Shown: piece after piece, positions 12,641 through 24,887 of the stretch
How positions within the stretch are numbered: the first letter of the stretch is position 1
Layout of the letters: each line of letters begins with the position of its first letter
Assembly (NCBI GenBank): GCA_029582155.1
Contig: CM055905.1
Location: 68,035,618-68,099,617 of the forward strand
Reading direction: 5' to 3'
Source: Panopea generosa
Taxonomy: Eukaryota > Mollusca > Bivalvia > Adapedonta > Hiatellidae
Length of the DNA: 64,000 bases
Position numbers and translations under genes: made by a program
The notes under the pieces: generated by a model
Seen by the model: only the letters and a program-made list of their open reading frames with translations
The model's database searches: none
What the model was told of the DNA's origin: nothing

Positions 12641-13539
12641 AAATATAGTTTTTCTTTTGTTTTGGAGTTATAACATACATATTTATGGTTCGATTAAGAA
12701 CATCACACCAATGTGTCATATTACAGTCGGCTACGTATTTCAGTTTGCGGCATTTACATGTGATTTCTGAGCTCGGCGACTTACACATTTTGCATTATTA
12801 AATCCACTTCTCTGGAAGTGAAGCAGTTCTAACGCTCATCAGACTCGGAAAGAAAAGGATCAGTACAAAATGTTCGTTCTTTAAGATGCAGGATAAGAAA
12901 GTATTATTTTGTTTGTTATTGTATCATCCTGTATGGTCACAACAGACACTTATTTCATACTGGATTTATCTGGTTTTTTTTTTTAATAATCATTCCGACA
13001 TTTAGAGTAGTGTCAAAAGTATGCTTTGATCTAAGGTGTTAGAAGTGCATGGTCTACCTCCTCGAGCATGCCTTAATTTATATGGTCTTTGTTGATGTTT
13101 AAATTTTAAATCTCCTGATTCAATGCCATTTTAATAAAGTTCTCATGAAGTTCCATTCAAATACCCCAACATTGCCTACTCATGACATTTTGTTAAAAAG
13201 TAATTCACTAATTATGTTGTGAAATTAAGGCATGTGTGGTTGTGCCCGGAAACACTCTGGAATATTCAATACCAATCACAGCAGTTATATTCCAGTATTA
13301 TGCATGTACATCTACTAACTGCTTTTGTAGTGCTTTTTTTTGTAGCAAAACTACCTTAGCCGCGCTTTGCAGATCACTATATAAAGCGGATGTGGAAGTC
13401 CTATTCTTGCCACTCCCTCTCTACAGGTTGCGTTCTCACCAGCAACTGTCGGCTAGAACGCTCCACTATATGAGAATGGTAAGTATATGTTTTAGTACTG
13501 GCTTATCAATACTTGTATTTCTGCTGTAATGTCAGACGA

Positions 13540-14160
13540 CACTAATCACACGGTGGTTCACCAAGCTTTAGAAGCCCGTGTTCGGCGACAGTTCAACTTT
13601 AGTCTCACTGGGCGTTGCCTGTTCCTCCGTGACTGGAGATAAAAAGGCAGCAACGTTCATCACTCTCGCTGTCTGTGAGATAGGTAAGATACAATAAGTC
13701 ATTAAATGTAAACGCGGACGATATTCTCCGGATTTCGGACTCCATCCTTTGCGTCAGGTGGACAGCGAGGACGAGATCTTCACCTCCATCTCTGACGAAA
13801 AACTGCTCAGAAAAACCGGGATTTTATGAATACACATCCCGAGGTCAAGGTGGGGAACGTTGAGCCGATGGAAAGACTGGATGCGGCGGAGTCTCTTGTA
13901 GAGCTGCAGAAGAAGAGGAGGAAGCTGGACGCCAGCCCATCCCTATGACCACTCCCGGCTCTGGCTCCAGCCCCACGACCGCACCCATCACCAGCCCCCG
14001 GACCATCCACAGCATAATGAAAAATTGCGACGTTAACAGCACCTTCGGTACCCGTTGCGTCATGTTCAGCTCCTGCCGGCAGGGCTGCACAGGTTGGTCG
14101 CCAGCGATTCCCTGTATGGGTCGAGTCAATAGTCCATGTAGAGTTTGCCTCTGACATAGA
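13540..14160 (+). pseudogene. GC-richer coding-like relic, broken; family unknown
   Basis: This block is markedly richer in G+C than its surroundings. It reads MSDDTNHTVVHQALEARVRR with FNFSLTGRCLFLRDWR then a stop (13531-13641). Next comes YSPDFGLHPLRQVDSEDEIF with SISDEKLLRKTGIL then a stop (~13721-13829). In another frame it gives VEPMERLDAAESLVELQKKR with RKLDA then a stop (~13860-13948), followed by a Pro/Thr/Ser-rich tail. The basic KKRRK run could be a nuclear signal. A TATATAAAG lies at ~13378 and a GATAAAAAGG at ~13637. Frame changes argue for a decayed gene or retroelement 5' region; nothing is recognised with certainty. Confidence 0.35.
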
Positions 14161-14589
14161 AGAATCACAGTATAGTGTATTAACACTATGAGCCCTTTTT
14201 TTTACAGTGCAGTACGGTTTTCTATTGAGCAATTTTTTGTGTGCGGAGTATTTTTTCGGTAATGAACCCCCCCCCCCCCCCCCCGCCCTTTTTTTCATGT
14301 TCACCTTATTGTTCGAGTGCGCTTTTCTTATGTGCTAGTGTATACAACTATTTAACTGTATAATGTATTAACACTTTACCCATTTTAGTGCCTTTTCTTC
14401 ATCTCTCTCTGCTCAATAGTTCCGTATCGCCTTCTCGCGTGTTAGGTGTTAAGGTTTAACGTTAGGGTGTATTTAGGACTGTTAGGCCATTTTTTGTGTG
14501 CGTTTTTTTTTTCCGTTGCAAGTATATAGCCCTCATCGCACATGTCTTTGTATAGTTAATCTGTGACAAATTAGCATATGTTCGGCTAA

Positions 14590-15480
14590 CTTGTAGACAC
14601 AATGATGTTAAGTTATCATTGTATAAATTATACAACCATCAACATACACACTTTGTTGTGTGACACTCAGTTGAGTAAAATGTACTTATTTTACATCGAT
14701 TGAGATAATATGAACGAGATAAAAGATATGAAATAATAACGCTACGATCATCGACACGTAATTTTAACTCATATTTTGGCTGCACAAGGTAGAGTAAAAT
14801 GCCTGGAGTCTCAATAATTAAACGTTAGTATTTGAATGTTGAAGTAAATCGTATAAAGTCTGCATCAATATAAACAATTAAAAATAACTAATTAAACGAC
14901 TGATTAAGTAAAAATAGGAATGTCCATATTTATAAAACAATAAGTGTTTAAACTCCATAGTGGGTAATCACCGTTTATCGCCGTCATCTTCATCATCATC
15001 ATTAGTTTTAAATGATCATCTTATTTTTTAATATAATCACCTTGTTTTTTAAGCGATCATCTTGTTTTTTAAATAATCATCTTATCCGGCTCGCCAAAAT
15101 GACTTAGTTCAAAGTGCGAGGGTAAAGAAACACTTATACATACATACATCGACACGTAAAGCTGTCTTATAAATGACATTGCACGGTTCTTTCACTTAAT
15201 AATAACAAATCATACTACTAAGCAGCCATAGACATACACACATTGACCTATAAATTGCACTCTGTCGAGTAAAAATTATATATTTTACATAGATCGAGAT
15301 TATGAGTACGCCAAGGGCCTGTCCTGGTCCCTATAACACTAAATCGGTCACCGACTTGCTGACTTATGAATGACATTGCACGGTTCATTCACATTTTACG
15401 CTTAAATATTTTACGTAGATTGTGAAGAAACTGTTATATTCATTAAATACAAGTACCGAGCCATTAGCCAACACACAGAA
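14590..15480 (+). repeat. Diverged direct repeats
   Basis: GTTGAGTAAAA...TATTTTACATCGATTGAGAT (14670) recurs as GTCGAGTAAAA...TATTTTACATAGATCGAGAT (15260). AATGACATTGCACGGTTC occurs at 15173 and 15372. No coding signal. Confidence 0.5.
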
Positions 15481-16992
15481 GCTGTCTTATAAGTGATGTT
15501 GTTTAGGGCCATGTTAACCACAGTAGGCATGCACTGAATCTGAATCCTGGTTTTCCGGCCAGTTCATGGTCAGATAAAGACATTGGTGTAAAAAATCAAC
15601 TCAAAATTATAGATTTACATTTTCTGATTTAGGATAAATTGAAATTGTTTAAAACAGCTATTTTCACTATTCTTGGTCACCAAAACACTGTTTTTTACAT
15701 GAATTTCAAATAACTCAGCAGAACCCATGAACCCAGCGTGTACCTTTAATTACACACCAGAGGGCTGCAGACAAAAGATAGTACTATCATGTCCGTATAT
15801 CGTTGTAAGAAGGCAAGGCGGGAGCAGATGAGCGGAATCAGTGCTGACGCGTCAAATTGAAGTCTTCAAAAGTGACGTCAGACTCCAAATTCCACGGACT
15901 GGTTCACTCTACTACCGGTTCGAAGAAAGTGAGTACTCCTGCATTTGACAACCATTTTGTTTATTTTGTTACGGAGTAAATGTGTCAATCTTACATTGAT
16001 TGCCTGGAATAATACGCATCCCTTAATGCAGTTCAAATCTGCGAATATTATAAAGGAATTCCGATTGCTTATCAACAAGAAGCGAAGACATTCACGCTCA
16101 ATCCCATTCTGGCAGGTATTTCCTGCATCAGAATTTAACAATGGTATTCATATGTGTATGGTTTATGTTTGTTCAGGCTTCAATGTTATTTATGCATGGA
16201 AAGTGTTTACGCACGGCTGCACCTCTATTTTGAACTCGCAGTTGTAACCAATGGAAATCATACAGGCTGAAATTCCGACCCAAATATTGACATTCTTTAA
16301 GTATTTTTTAAAAATAAATCAAACATAAAACTTTTTAAAAACGTGCTAAATACGTGCATCAAATAGTATGTGCCCCAACGGAAATGGACGCCGATTGCAG
16401 AAGGACAGATCTCCGTGACAAGATTGAGATAGCAGTGGACAGTTGTTTTAATTTTTCTCGACTTGTTCATCGCCTAAATAACTTCAGTTTTCAGCCCAGA
16501 ATACAAGGCATTTTGTGTTTGGAAAATATATTATTACTTTTTTTTAGTCGCTTTAAGCCTCGCTGCATACCGCATTTAATTTCCACAAAGTGAAATTCAC
16601 TGACAAAACTATACCTTGCTTACTAAATTTCATTATGTAAAAATAGGTTTAGAATTAAATGACGTCATAACGACTCGAACTATCTGCTATTGCAATCGTG
16701 TCTTGATTTAATTGGACCAGAATGAATGAATAGTGTTTTAAGGCACGTCATTTTATGCGCGCAATTCTCTGGTCAAATATTGGCAATGTTTATTCTTATT
16801 AGATTGGGTTTGTTATACAAGTCCTCAACCGGAATCGATTCACCGACGTCCTTTGCTATGTGGCAAGCCCGTATTGTGAATGTCAGGTAGGCAAACCGTC
16901 TGATTATAATCCCAAATGCTGTTTGGTAACAACCCTGAGTCTGCATTAGGCTCTGTTGAACATGAATATGTATCTAGCGTATAGCAATATGA

Positions 16993-17040
16993 TTTGGCAG
17001 CCAAACATTTTATACCAGTATAAAATGTTCGGCTGCCAAA
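16993..17040. repeat. Near-perfect 48-bp palindrome
   Basis: Arms TTTGGCAGCCAAACATTTTA + TAC and their complement (one mismatch) are separated by only two bases. The loop is too short for a microRNA precursor; it can form a cruciform. Confidence 0.85.
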
Positions 17041-17865
17041 ATATTCACTAAAAATAACTCAGTCCAACCCTAACCTTAGCCCTAACACTAATTTGACACA
17101 AAAATGGTGAAGAAAAAAGTATGTTAAACATTTTCAGAGCACAGAAAAACACGTCTATCCTACATGAAAATTGAGAAGAGAGAGATCGACTTGAAGACCT
17201 CGTGGTCACATATAGAGGATTTGACGTCATAAAGACTATATCCACTTGGACTGTGCCTCTAAATTTTAATAATAAAAAAAGTGGATTTATGATAAATATT
17301 TATCGTGCTGAAACCTCTGCTAAGAGCTGATTCCTTGACCGAATTTAATTATTTAAATACCATTCGGCAGGTATTGATAAGCTGGTGCTGAAGCGATATT
17401 TTTTTTATTCCCGATATCTGGTAGCCAGCGGGCCTCGAGCCTGGATCAAGTTATGGCATGTGAGGCACGTGCATCAGATTCATGTTATATATGTTAGAAG
17501 TAGGAGTGTACTTCATCTGATGCGTGCAGTAGTTCCTTGGCAGTTAGTACACGGCGTTCGATCTGACCTTTACAGCATCGCCAACCTCTGGGCTCCTCCA
17601 CTTTATTCTTGTGGACCTGCCGCAAGAGTTGAGACAACTTTTTAAAGTTGCCTCCACTCTTGACGCACGTCCTTGAATTTCTCTGAAATATAAATATATT
17701 ATATGAAAAAAATGGGATAGCCCGACCCCCCACCCAAGATCCGACATTGGAAACACACTGTGTAATGTTAAAAATAAATTTGGGTAGCCCTGACCCCTAC
17801 CTAAGATCCGACTTTCGAAACCCATTAAAATATGGGTATCCCCGACCATGCATCCTCTATCTGCA

Positions 17866-18318
17866 CCTGTAAAGCCATTGTTTGGGGTGGGGGTAGATTC
17901 AATGCCAGGCCAGGCCATATTTTCTCAGTCGTTAGCATGCCCGGCTATCAATACAGTGTTGATAAGTTCGAATTGTATAAAACTGATGATAAATATTCAA
18001 TCAATCAAATCCTGTAGGTTCGAATCCCCAAAGTTCCTCGACGCCTGTGGGTCTGAATATAATTCAACTCAAGGTCATTATCCGAAGGTGGGGTACAATC
18101 CCCAATAGGGACACTGCACCTGTAAAGCCATTGTTTCGGTTTGGTGTGGGGGTTCAAAGGCAGACTCGCCCAGATTAGCTCAGTCATCAGCATGTTTTAC
18201 TATCAATGCAGGGTTGATAAGTTCGAGTGGCATTAAAATGAAATATTCAATTAATCAAATCCTGGTAGTTTGAATCCCCAATGTTCCTCCGTGCCTGTGG
18301 CTCTGAAAATAATTTAAG
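17866..18318 (+). repeat. Two diverged ~250-bp direct repeats
   Basis: CACCTGTAAAGCCATTGTTT begins each unit (17862 and 18117). Both carry GTTGATAAGTTCGA, AAATATTCAATYAATCAAATC and a GAATCCCCAAWGTTCCTC block ending GCCTGTGGSTCTGAA. Confidence 0.8.
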
Positions 18319-19819
18319 TCAAATAAGTAAAGTGTACTCACGAAAACAATTCGGTATGCCGGCTTCACAGTTTCTTCTTTTGGGCTGGCAGGTCTGGGTG
18401 GCTGGTCTGGCTATGTGAGGTCGTGCAGCTTGTCACTCATCGTCGTCCGCCGTCTCAATTCGGTTTACCTGCTCCGCTGGGTTCTGTAATTCTGTATATG
18501 AATAGTCCAAACCTACCCGCCAGGACTCGTCTTCCGAGTTGGAAATGGTAGGAAATTACTCGTTGAAGAATATCAGCAGTTTAAATTTGACCTTTATTTT
18601 TCAAAGGAATTGAAATAATACACATTTCCCATTATATGTAAAGTTGGTCACATGATAAGAGACATGTTCAAGGCTGTTCATTCAATTAACAAAAATATAA
18701 ATTGATAATAGTTAAACGAACAATTTTTTTCTGGTGAAGATATATTTAAAATATATTTCAAAACAGCTACTTTGACTAAGTTCATTATTTATTACAGAAT
18801 ATATCGCCAAACTATTACCTGAAAAAAAAAATACAGCTCTTATATTTAAGGAATGAAGGAAAGCGAAAGCAATATATGTGCATTGCTTATAGTGTACTTT
18901 ATATAATTTAGAGAAATCCTTTGATATGGATTCAATCAGAAGCTTATACATGTACCAACGGATCCTCAATTTCTCACCTGACTGTACACCATCATACAAA
19001 TTCTGATAAACAAATATTGTATAGTATTTTGTATTGTGCATTGTTGTTGCACTGCGTCTTTTGATTGAGGTTTTCATCAAATCCCTATCCCAATGCACAG
19101 CCCTTAAGTTTGAATGTTTTTTGTTAAACACATTGATATGCGTATTGATCTCCTGAATGTCGTTTTCTAAAGTCATTTGCTGAAAATTTCAACACCAAGC
19201 CACTGGTGGTTGGCACCGTCAACAAATTTCTAGATTGCTTAGATATATTGTACAAAGACACAGAAGGTATGGTCACACACCTGCATGTCCAGCTACTGGC
19301 ACCCTGCTGAGCTTTCATAATTCACCAACACCACATTCACACCATGTGGTAATAAGAAATACCCTGTCACGGTGTACATATTGTACCATAATTAGCATAA
19401 ATCACCTAAGGGTTTATGACAGGATCTAATATCGCATAGTATTATGGCTTATTACTAATTTAAACATTTTCAGTTAATTAGGGGTTGAATATCAATGCAA
19501 ACTTACAAGTAAAAGTTATGTAATATGATTTTATGTATAGTTTTCACAAATTGTATACAATTACACTATTTAAACATTAAAATCAAAACTCTGCTGTTGA
19601 ATAACATACAATAGCAAGCATAAGAACGTACATTTTCATATATTAATGAATAGATAAAGGAACAAAGGTTTTAATTCATCTTTTTTCATTACGAAGTAAA
19701 GGTAGTCTAAATGTCTATTCAAGAATAATGATCTAGCTGACTGTGAAAAGACATATATCAATAAACTAAAAATTGCTTATTGATTATAGAAATAATAAAA
19801 TGAGTTTTTGAACAATTAA

Positions 19820-20279
19820 TGGTTGACTGAATATTTAGCGTCATTTTTTTTTGCCATCGAGGGCATACGCAGGTTTTAAAATTTCTTATAAAAGTTACTC
19901 GTCCTCCCTTTACGTAATTTTTAATTGAATGCTCAAAATCAAATAATTATTGAGGTCAGTTTCTTAATCAGACTTGTCCCAACCAAATGTTCACTCGCCA
20001 TGGCGAGCGGACGAGTTGAATTTTCAAGCCGTTACATATGTTCAGTTAACCTAACCACTGTTTCCTGGTACCCTGAAAAGTAAACCAGTACTCGAGCACA
20101 CCCCATATCCGCAAGTAACTGATAACTTTCCCACTTGAATCAGCGGCAAGAGACATGATAATGAGACACAATGTTGTATATTGATCATCACAGAGACTGT
20201 TGCCGGGTTGGGATTTGAACTTGCGACACCTGAGTTGATAGTCGGACACGTAACTTACAGAGCTTATCGGACCTGTCAC
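19820..20279 (-). repeat. tRNA-headed SINE, family B, copy 1 (with extra ~170 bp)
   Basis: On the minus strand, a tRNA-like head (B box AGTTCAAATCC) is followed by CTTGCCGCTGATTCAAGTGG, GTTATCAGTTACTTGCGGAT and GGTTAGGTTAACTGA. It then carries ~170 bases absent from the copy at 39.8 kb before a tail like CCTCGATGGC...GACGCTAAATATTCAG. Confidence 0.75.
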
Positions 20280-20825
20280 AATTAAATGGCTTTTATTTGT
20301 CTTTTAATAATAAAGTTTAGATACCATGTCGTTTTCACACCTTATGTTTTGGCATTAACCTCTTCTTTTTATTGTTTATTGGATTATCGCACCTGTTTAA
20401 TCAGCATGCCATTATAACATTGTGAAAGTTTGCTATATTAATTTCGCAATAGTTTGGAAGAGTATATAAAATAACAAATAAAATTTCAGAAATCAGTTGA
20501 GCTATTGTGTTATTGACACATTTTTAAGAGCACCCACTGGATAATATACACTAAGTCTATATAAATGTCATATATGACAATCTTCGTCCTGAAATCATCA
20601 GGAATTGTATGCTCGAGGTAGCGTTACGCAAAGGCATTGGTACGCTTCATTCTGCAATCTTGGGTCCTACCCCAAAGTATATAGGCGTTTCGCACGTGAC
20701 GTCACCAGTTCGAGTGGCCGCCATCATGGAGGTATCACTCATGCGCGAGTAAGCAAATACAAAGGTTCAAGTATTATTAAGATTAAATGTCAACATGGTC
20801 AATTATTGTTTTGGTCGTTTTGACT

Positions 20826-21042
20826 AAATCGAGGATAAACACCACTTATTCCGCTGAAGAAAACAATGTTTATTGGTAAAGTCCTTCAATTCAGAACCGT
20901 TTTCGCGTTTAATTGTCTTCCTTCGATGTTCGATGTTAAATCGAGGATAAACACCACTTATTCCGCTGAAGAAAACAATGTTTATTGGTAAAGTCCTTCA
21001 ATTCAGAACCGTTTTCGCGTTTAATTGTCTTCCTTCGATGTT
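20826..21042 (+). repeat. Perfect 112-bp-period tandem duplication
   Basis: The block starting AAATCGAGGATAAACACCAC at 20826 is repeated without visible change from 20938 to ~21042, through TGTCTTCCTTCGATGTTC. No divergence means recent duplication or an assembly artefact. Confidence 0.92.
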
Positions 21043-21049
21043 CACTAAT

Positions 21050-24000
21050 CCACTGTATACTTATCTATTAACTGTTAACGTAAATTAGTGTATATACATA
21101 AGAGTTTCAATAGAGAGCAGTCACTAACGACATACTAAATTTTGCGCGAGAACTAGAACGGAAGTGTTGCTATGACGTCACCGAATACCTCCAACATAAA
21201 AGAGATATAAAGTGGCGGCGCCCATAATATTTAGGAAACGCTTGAAATCATGATATTTAATATAATTTTTCTCATTTGATAAATTTCGTTCAATTAAAAT
21301 TTGTTGAGTTTTGTGTTATTTACATGTCTGTTTAACAATAAATAGCCATTTATATTCTGACATGCTGTGCCCTTTAATGGAAAACTTTAAACCTTTGTGT
21401 ATAGAAAGAGCTCAGAAACAAACTGTTAGCATCATTATTGACGGTTTGGCACTGGGAATGGGTCTATTTTACTTAATCTATTTAAGAGAAAATGGCAAAA
21501 AACGTTATTTCTTATGACTTGTGTGAATGTTTTTGGTGCGATTTGTTGTTGCTGACATGACGGTTAATACATATATGTGAATTACATTGCCCTCACTCCC
21601 ATGAGGTCTAAGGATGGGTACGTATAGCTTTATTTCATCAAGGACCGTTACGGCTCATGAGCCTCTTGTTTTGTTGTGTAAGTGCCCAACTATCTCAGCC
21701 GGTAGAGCAACAAAATTTTACGGCTCATTCATTGCTTCCAAAGATTATTTTCTGAGGTGTATTTTGCTTATAAACATGCTTGAATTGGCCATGTGAACTA
21801 CATGTAGAAATCACGCAGAAATAGTCCAATACACAATCTTACACGTGGGATTGAAATTAAAACGACTCTCGCGAGTCCATTAACTGTAATGGAAATCACT
21901 TTCCGTAGTTTCTGATCTCTGGTCTAATTGTTGCATGAAACAAATGTAATTGCTACATTTAATGGACTGTTTTTTTCTTCTTCACTTATCATAAAAAAAA
22001 ACGATGTATAAATATTAGCTTTGAACAATACCATTCAATTTTGACAAGGTTAACAAACTTCGCCATACAGACATGAAATAATCAGATGTATACTAGTATT
22101 CCAAACAATAGCATGTATTGTTTAGCCATAACAAAATCAAAATAGTCGTATACCAGTACTTTTTTCTCTTTTAACTATTCAGGGGATATTTCAATAGTAC
22201 GATAACGTTAATGCACTATAAAACACAGATGTCGATATTTACTGAACCCCTTTTACTAATTAAACTACAGATGACATAATTCAACTTATTTAATTTGCAA
22301 AGTACGTTGCCAGGGTCGCCAAACATATAATAAAATAAGGCGTACATACGATGCAAGTTTAGTTTTTTCAAGAGCAGCTTAAACGGCACTTATTTCGGAT
22401 TTGGCTAGTTTAATAACTTGATAGATGCATGTGCATTAACTGTTGACGCCGTCATTTAATAACATAATTCTTCGTAATGGAACTTTTGCAATTTAAGGAG
22501 ATGTCTACTATTTTGAAGGTTGAAAAAGGTCTCGCACCCGTGTTGTTAAAAATTGATTTCTATCATTATCAGTTATTTTGAAATCAATTCCAGATAAACC
22601 AAGAAGTTGGAAAAATTACTAAGCTTATAGTTACGATATCTAATTGTCACAATGTTACTCCCAGTATCAAGTTTAATGAGAACATAACTAATTATTTCCA
22701 TTTCGAATGATTGGTATTCCTATATTATAAAATTTCCCTGAGGATCAATAATTCACGCCACAAGTAACAAAAAACATATAGGAGACCATAGGGTGTTGTC
22801 TTTGCATACGTCTTCAAATAATCAATTAAGATTCAAACATATTACACAAATGAGTATTTATTCAACCAAGACAAAATTATAGTTAGTTCATAGATACAAC
22901 AGTATCAATTGGTACAATCAAGAAAACCGTTATGCTCATTTACCGCAATAAAATTATTGAATATACTGTTGCATTGTTAGTCAAGTGTTGTCATATACGC
23001 AATGACAGCAGACAAACGAAATAAACAGGTCCTGTACAATGCAAACAAATTTCATTAAAAATAGTTTAAATTATTATCGTTTAAGAAAAACGCATCAGTA
23101 TCATTATCCTTTCAAAAATAATCTGTAAAAGACTACAATTCGGTCGAAAGTCGTATGAATAGAATCTGAGTAACGCCTCGCGGGTTGAACGCGAAAAAGT
23201 GCATAACAGTTATTTTCAGAAAAGGAAAACAAACATGTGGGGGGGGGGGGGGGGGGGGATTTTTTGTTCAGATAAAAATATATAACTATATTAATTGTTG
23301 AATAAAATTTACGATCAGTGTTTTGCTAATATTGGCACAAAACTGTATTTTCGATCATTGTTTCACCTTTTCCTCAGACGGAAGTTTTGCTTATTAACGA
23401 GTTTGCCTTTCTTATGTAAGTTTGTTTAAACTCCTAACACTTGCGAGCCATTCTGTTACTGGAATGACCAATGTATACATTGATGACGTACCATCAATAA
23501 TTATGACTTGCCGCGCGTCTTACAGGGACAGCATTGCTTTGTTTCAAATATTCATCTGTAAAATTGTTTAACACACTGACCTGCGGCACTGAACATGTAT
23601 GCATGTTGCTTTGGAGACCAAAACATTATAAACATAAGAAATGCACTAAAATGCTGTACATCAATCACAAATACATCTATATTTAAGATGTCTTACTTCT
23701 AATTGGTATCGTATGCAGCAACTAAGTGCTGTTGTTTTTTTTAAATACAAGTCTCCCTAATGAACGATTCAAATCTTATTCAGTTGTCGGTTGTTCCTTT
23801 TAGGCGTCAGCTATTATACTCCTGATAACGCCTGACCAAACAATCATTTAGCGAAGTACAAAAATACATGTGAATGCAATTTTATTCAACTTTTTTATCA
23901 GGGACGTCTATGAGCATGTAAGATAGTATTGTATTACAGCTACATTTGAGTTTATATTTGGTTAATCAGTCCAGACTACCTTTATTAGCGTCCATTTGAT

Positions 24001-24887
24001 GTATTATCATTTTTAAAGCTTATATAATGTCTGTATGCCTCAACATTTGACATGGTCAAAAACGGACTTTTAAGAATACAACATCTAATTGTTACCGTAC
24101 GGCTTCACCATCTTAAAATTGAACCGTTTGAGTAATCATACACTCTTAACATACTTCGATTTCATATCAATTAAGAGTGGTGTAAGCGACCACAAGCGTG
24201 TTAATTCACTAAGATAACTGTCAATTTGATTTCAATATGTGTTATTTGTTAATGATACAATGTTATTCCACATGGAACAGATTCAAAGGCAGTGTATAAA
24301 ATAGTGTTATTTTAATATATAATACGTGTTGTTGTTTTCAAGAGAGAAAAAAAAAGTTCATTCCCTTTAGGATTAAACCCTCGTCTGTTTGAAATATCAA
24401 TGGAGAACATTTTATCTGTTATTTTTGTCCTGCGCATCAAACTATATAAAATACTTAACGGTTATTCATGATCATTTGTCCATAACTTTTTCGCCGGAGA
24501 AAACCTTTAACTTTAATGCACGCAATTTGATTCCCATATCCAGTTCAATGTGAGCATAACTTAAAACTTCTTTGCCAACCCATTGGTTTAGAAATATGAT
24601 AAATGTCAAACGAATGGTTTACATTAATAATATTAATCAAATCCCCAATGGCCAACAACTGATTTTTGCCAATTATTTGATTAAACCGATAGTGCTGAAT
24701 AAGCCATGATGAATACAATTTAGATAAAACTCACAACACGAAAAATGAGTATGGAGATATGTTCGCAGTTTAATAGTTTAGATATTTTGCAAAAATAAAT
24801 TTTACGTCTTGAGAATATTTAAGCTAGTAAATTTAATAAATAAATTTATTTTTTTCATTGATAAACACTTTCGATATTTAATTTATC
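21050..24887. other. No gene seen; upstream flank of the receptor gene
   Basis: AT-rich DNA without coding signal. A TATATAAAG-like site and CRE-like TGACGTCA occur near 21174-21210. The last ~100 bases before the receptor ATG are very AT-rich; no clear TATA box position could be fixed. Confidence 0.55.
23239..23259. repeat. Poly-G tract
   Basis: Run of about 20 G. Similar homopolymers: poly-C at 14268-14284 and poly-G at 37841-37861. Lengths of such runs are unreliable in assemblies. Confidence 0.85.

Noticed and set aside
12129-12673. 98- and 62-codon ORFs
   Set aside because: Produced by the ~165-bp tandem repeat; the peptides repeat with the units.
13807-14304. 165-codon minus-strand ORF with Gly/Ala-rich text
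   Set aside because: Composition comes from the GC-rich plus-strand block and a poly-C tract. The plus-strand pieces look more protein-like.
18712-19176. 154-codon minus-strand ORF
   Set aside because: Long for this window, but the composition is that of AT-rich random sequence and no domain is recognised.
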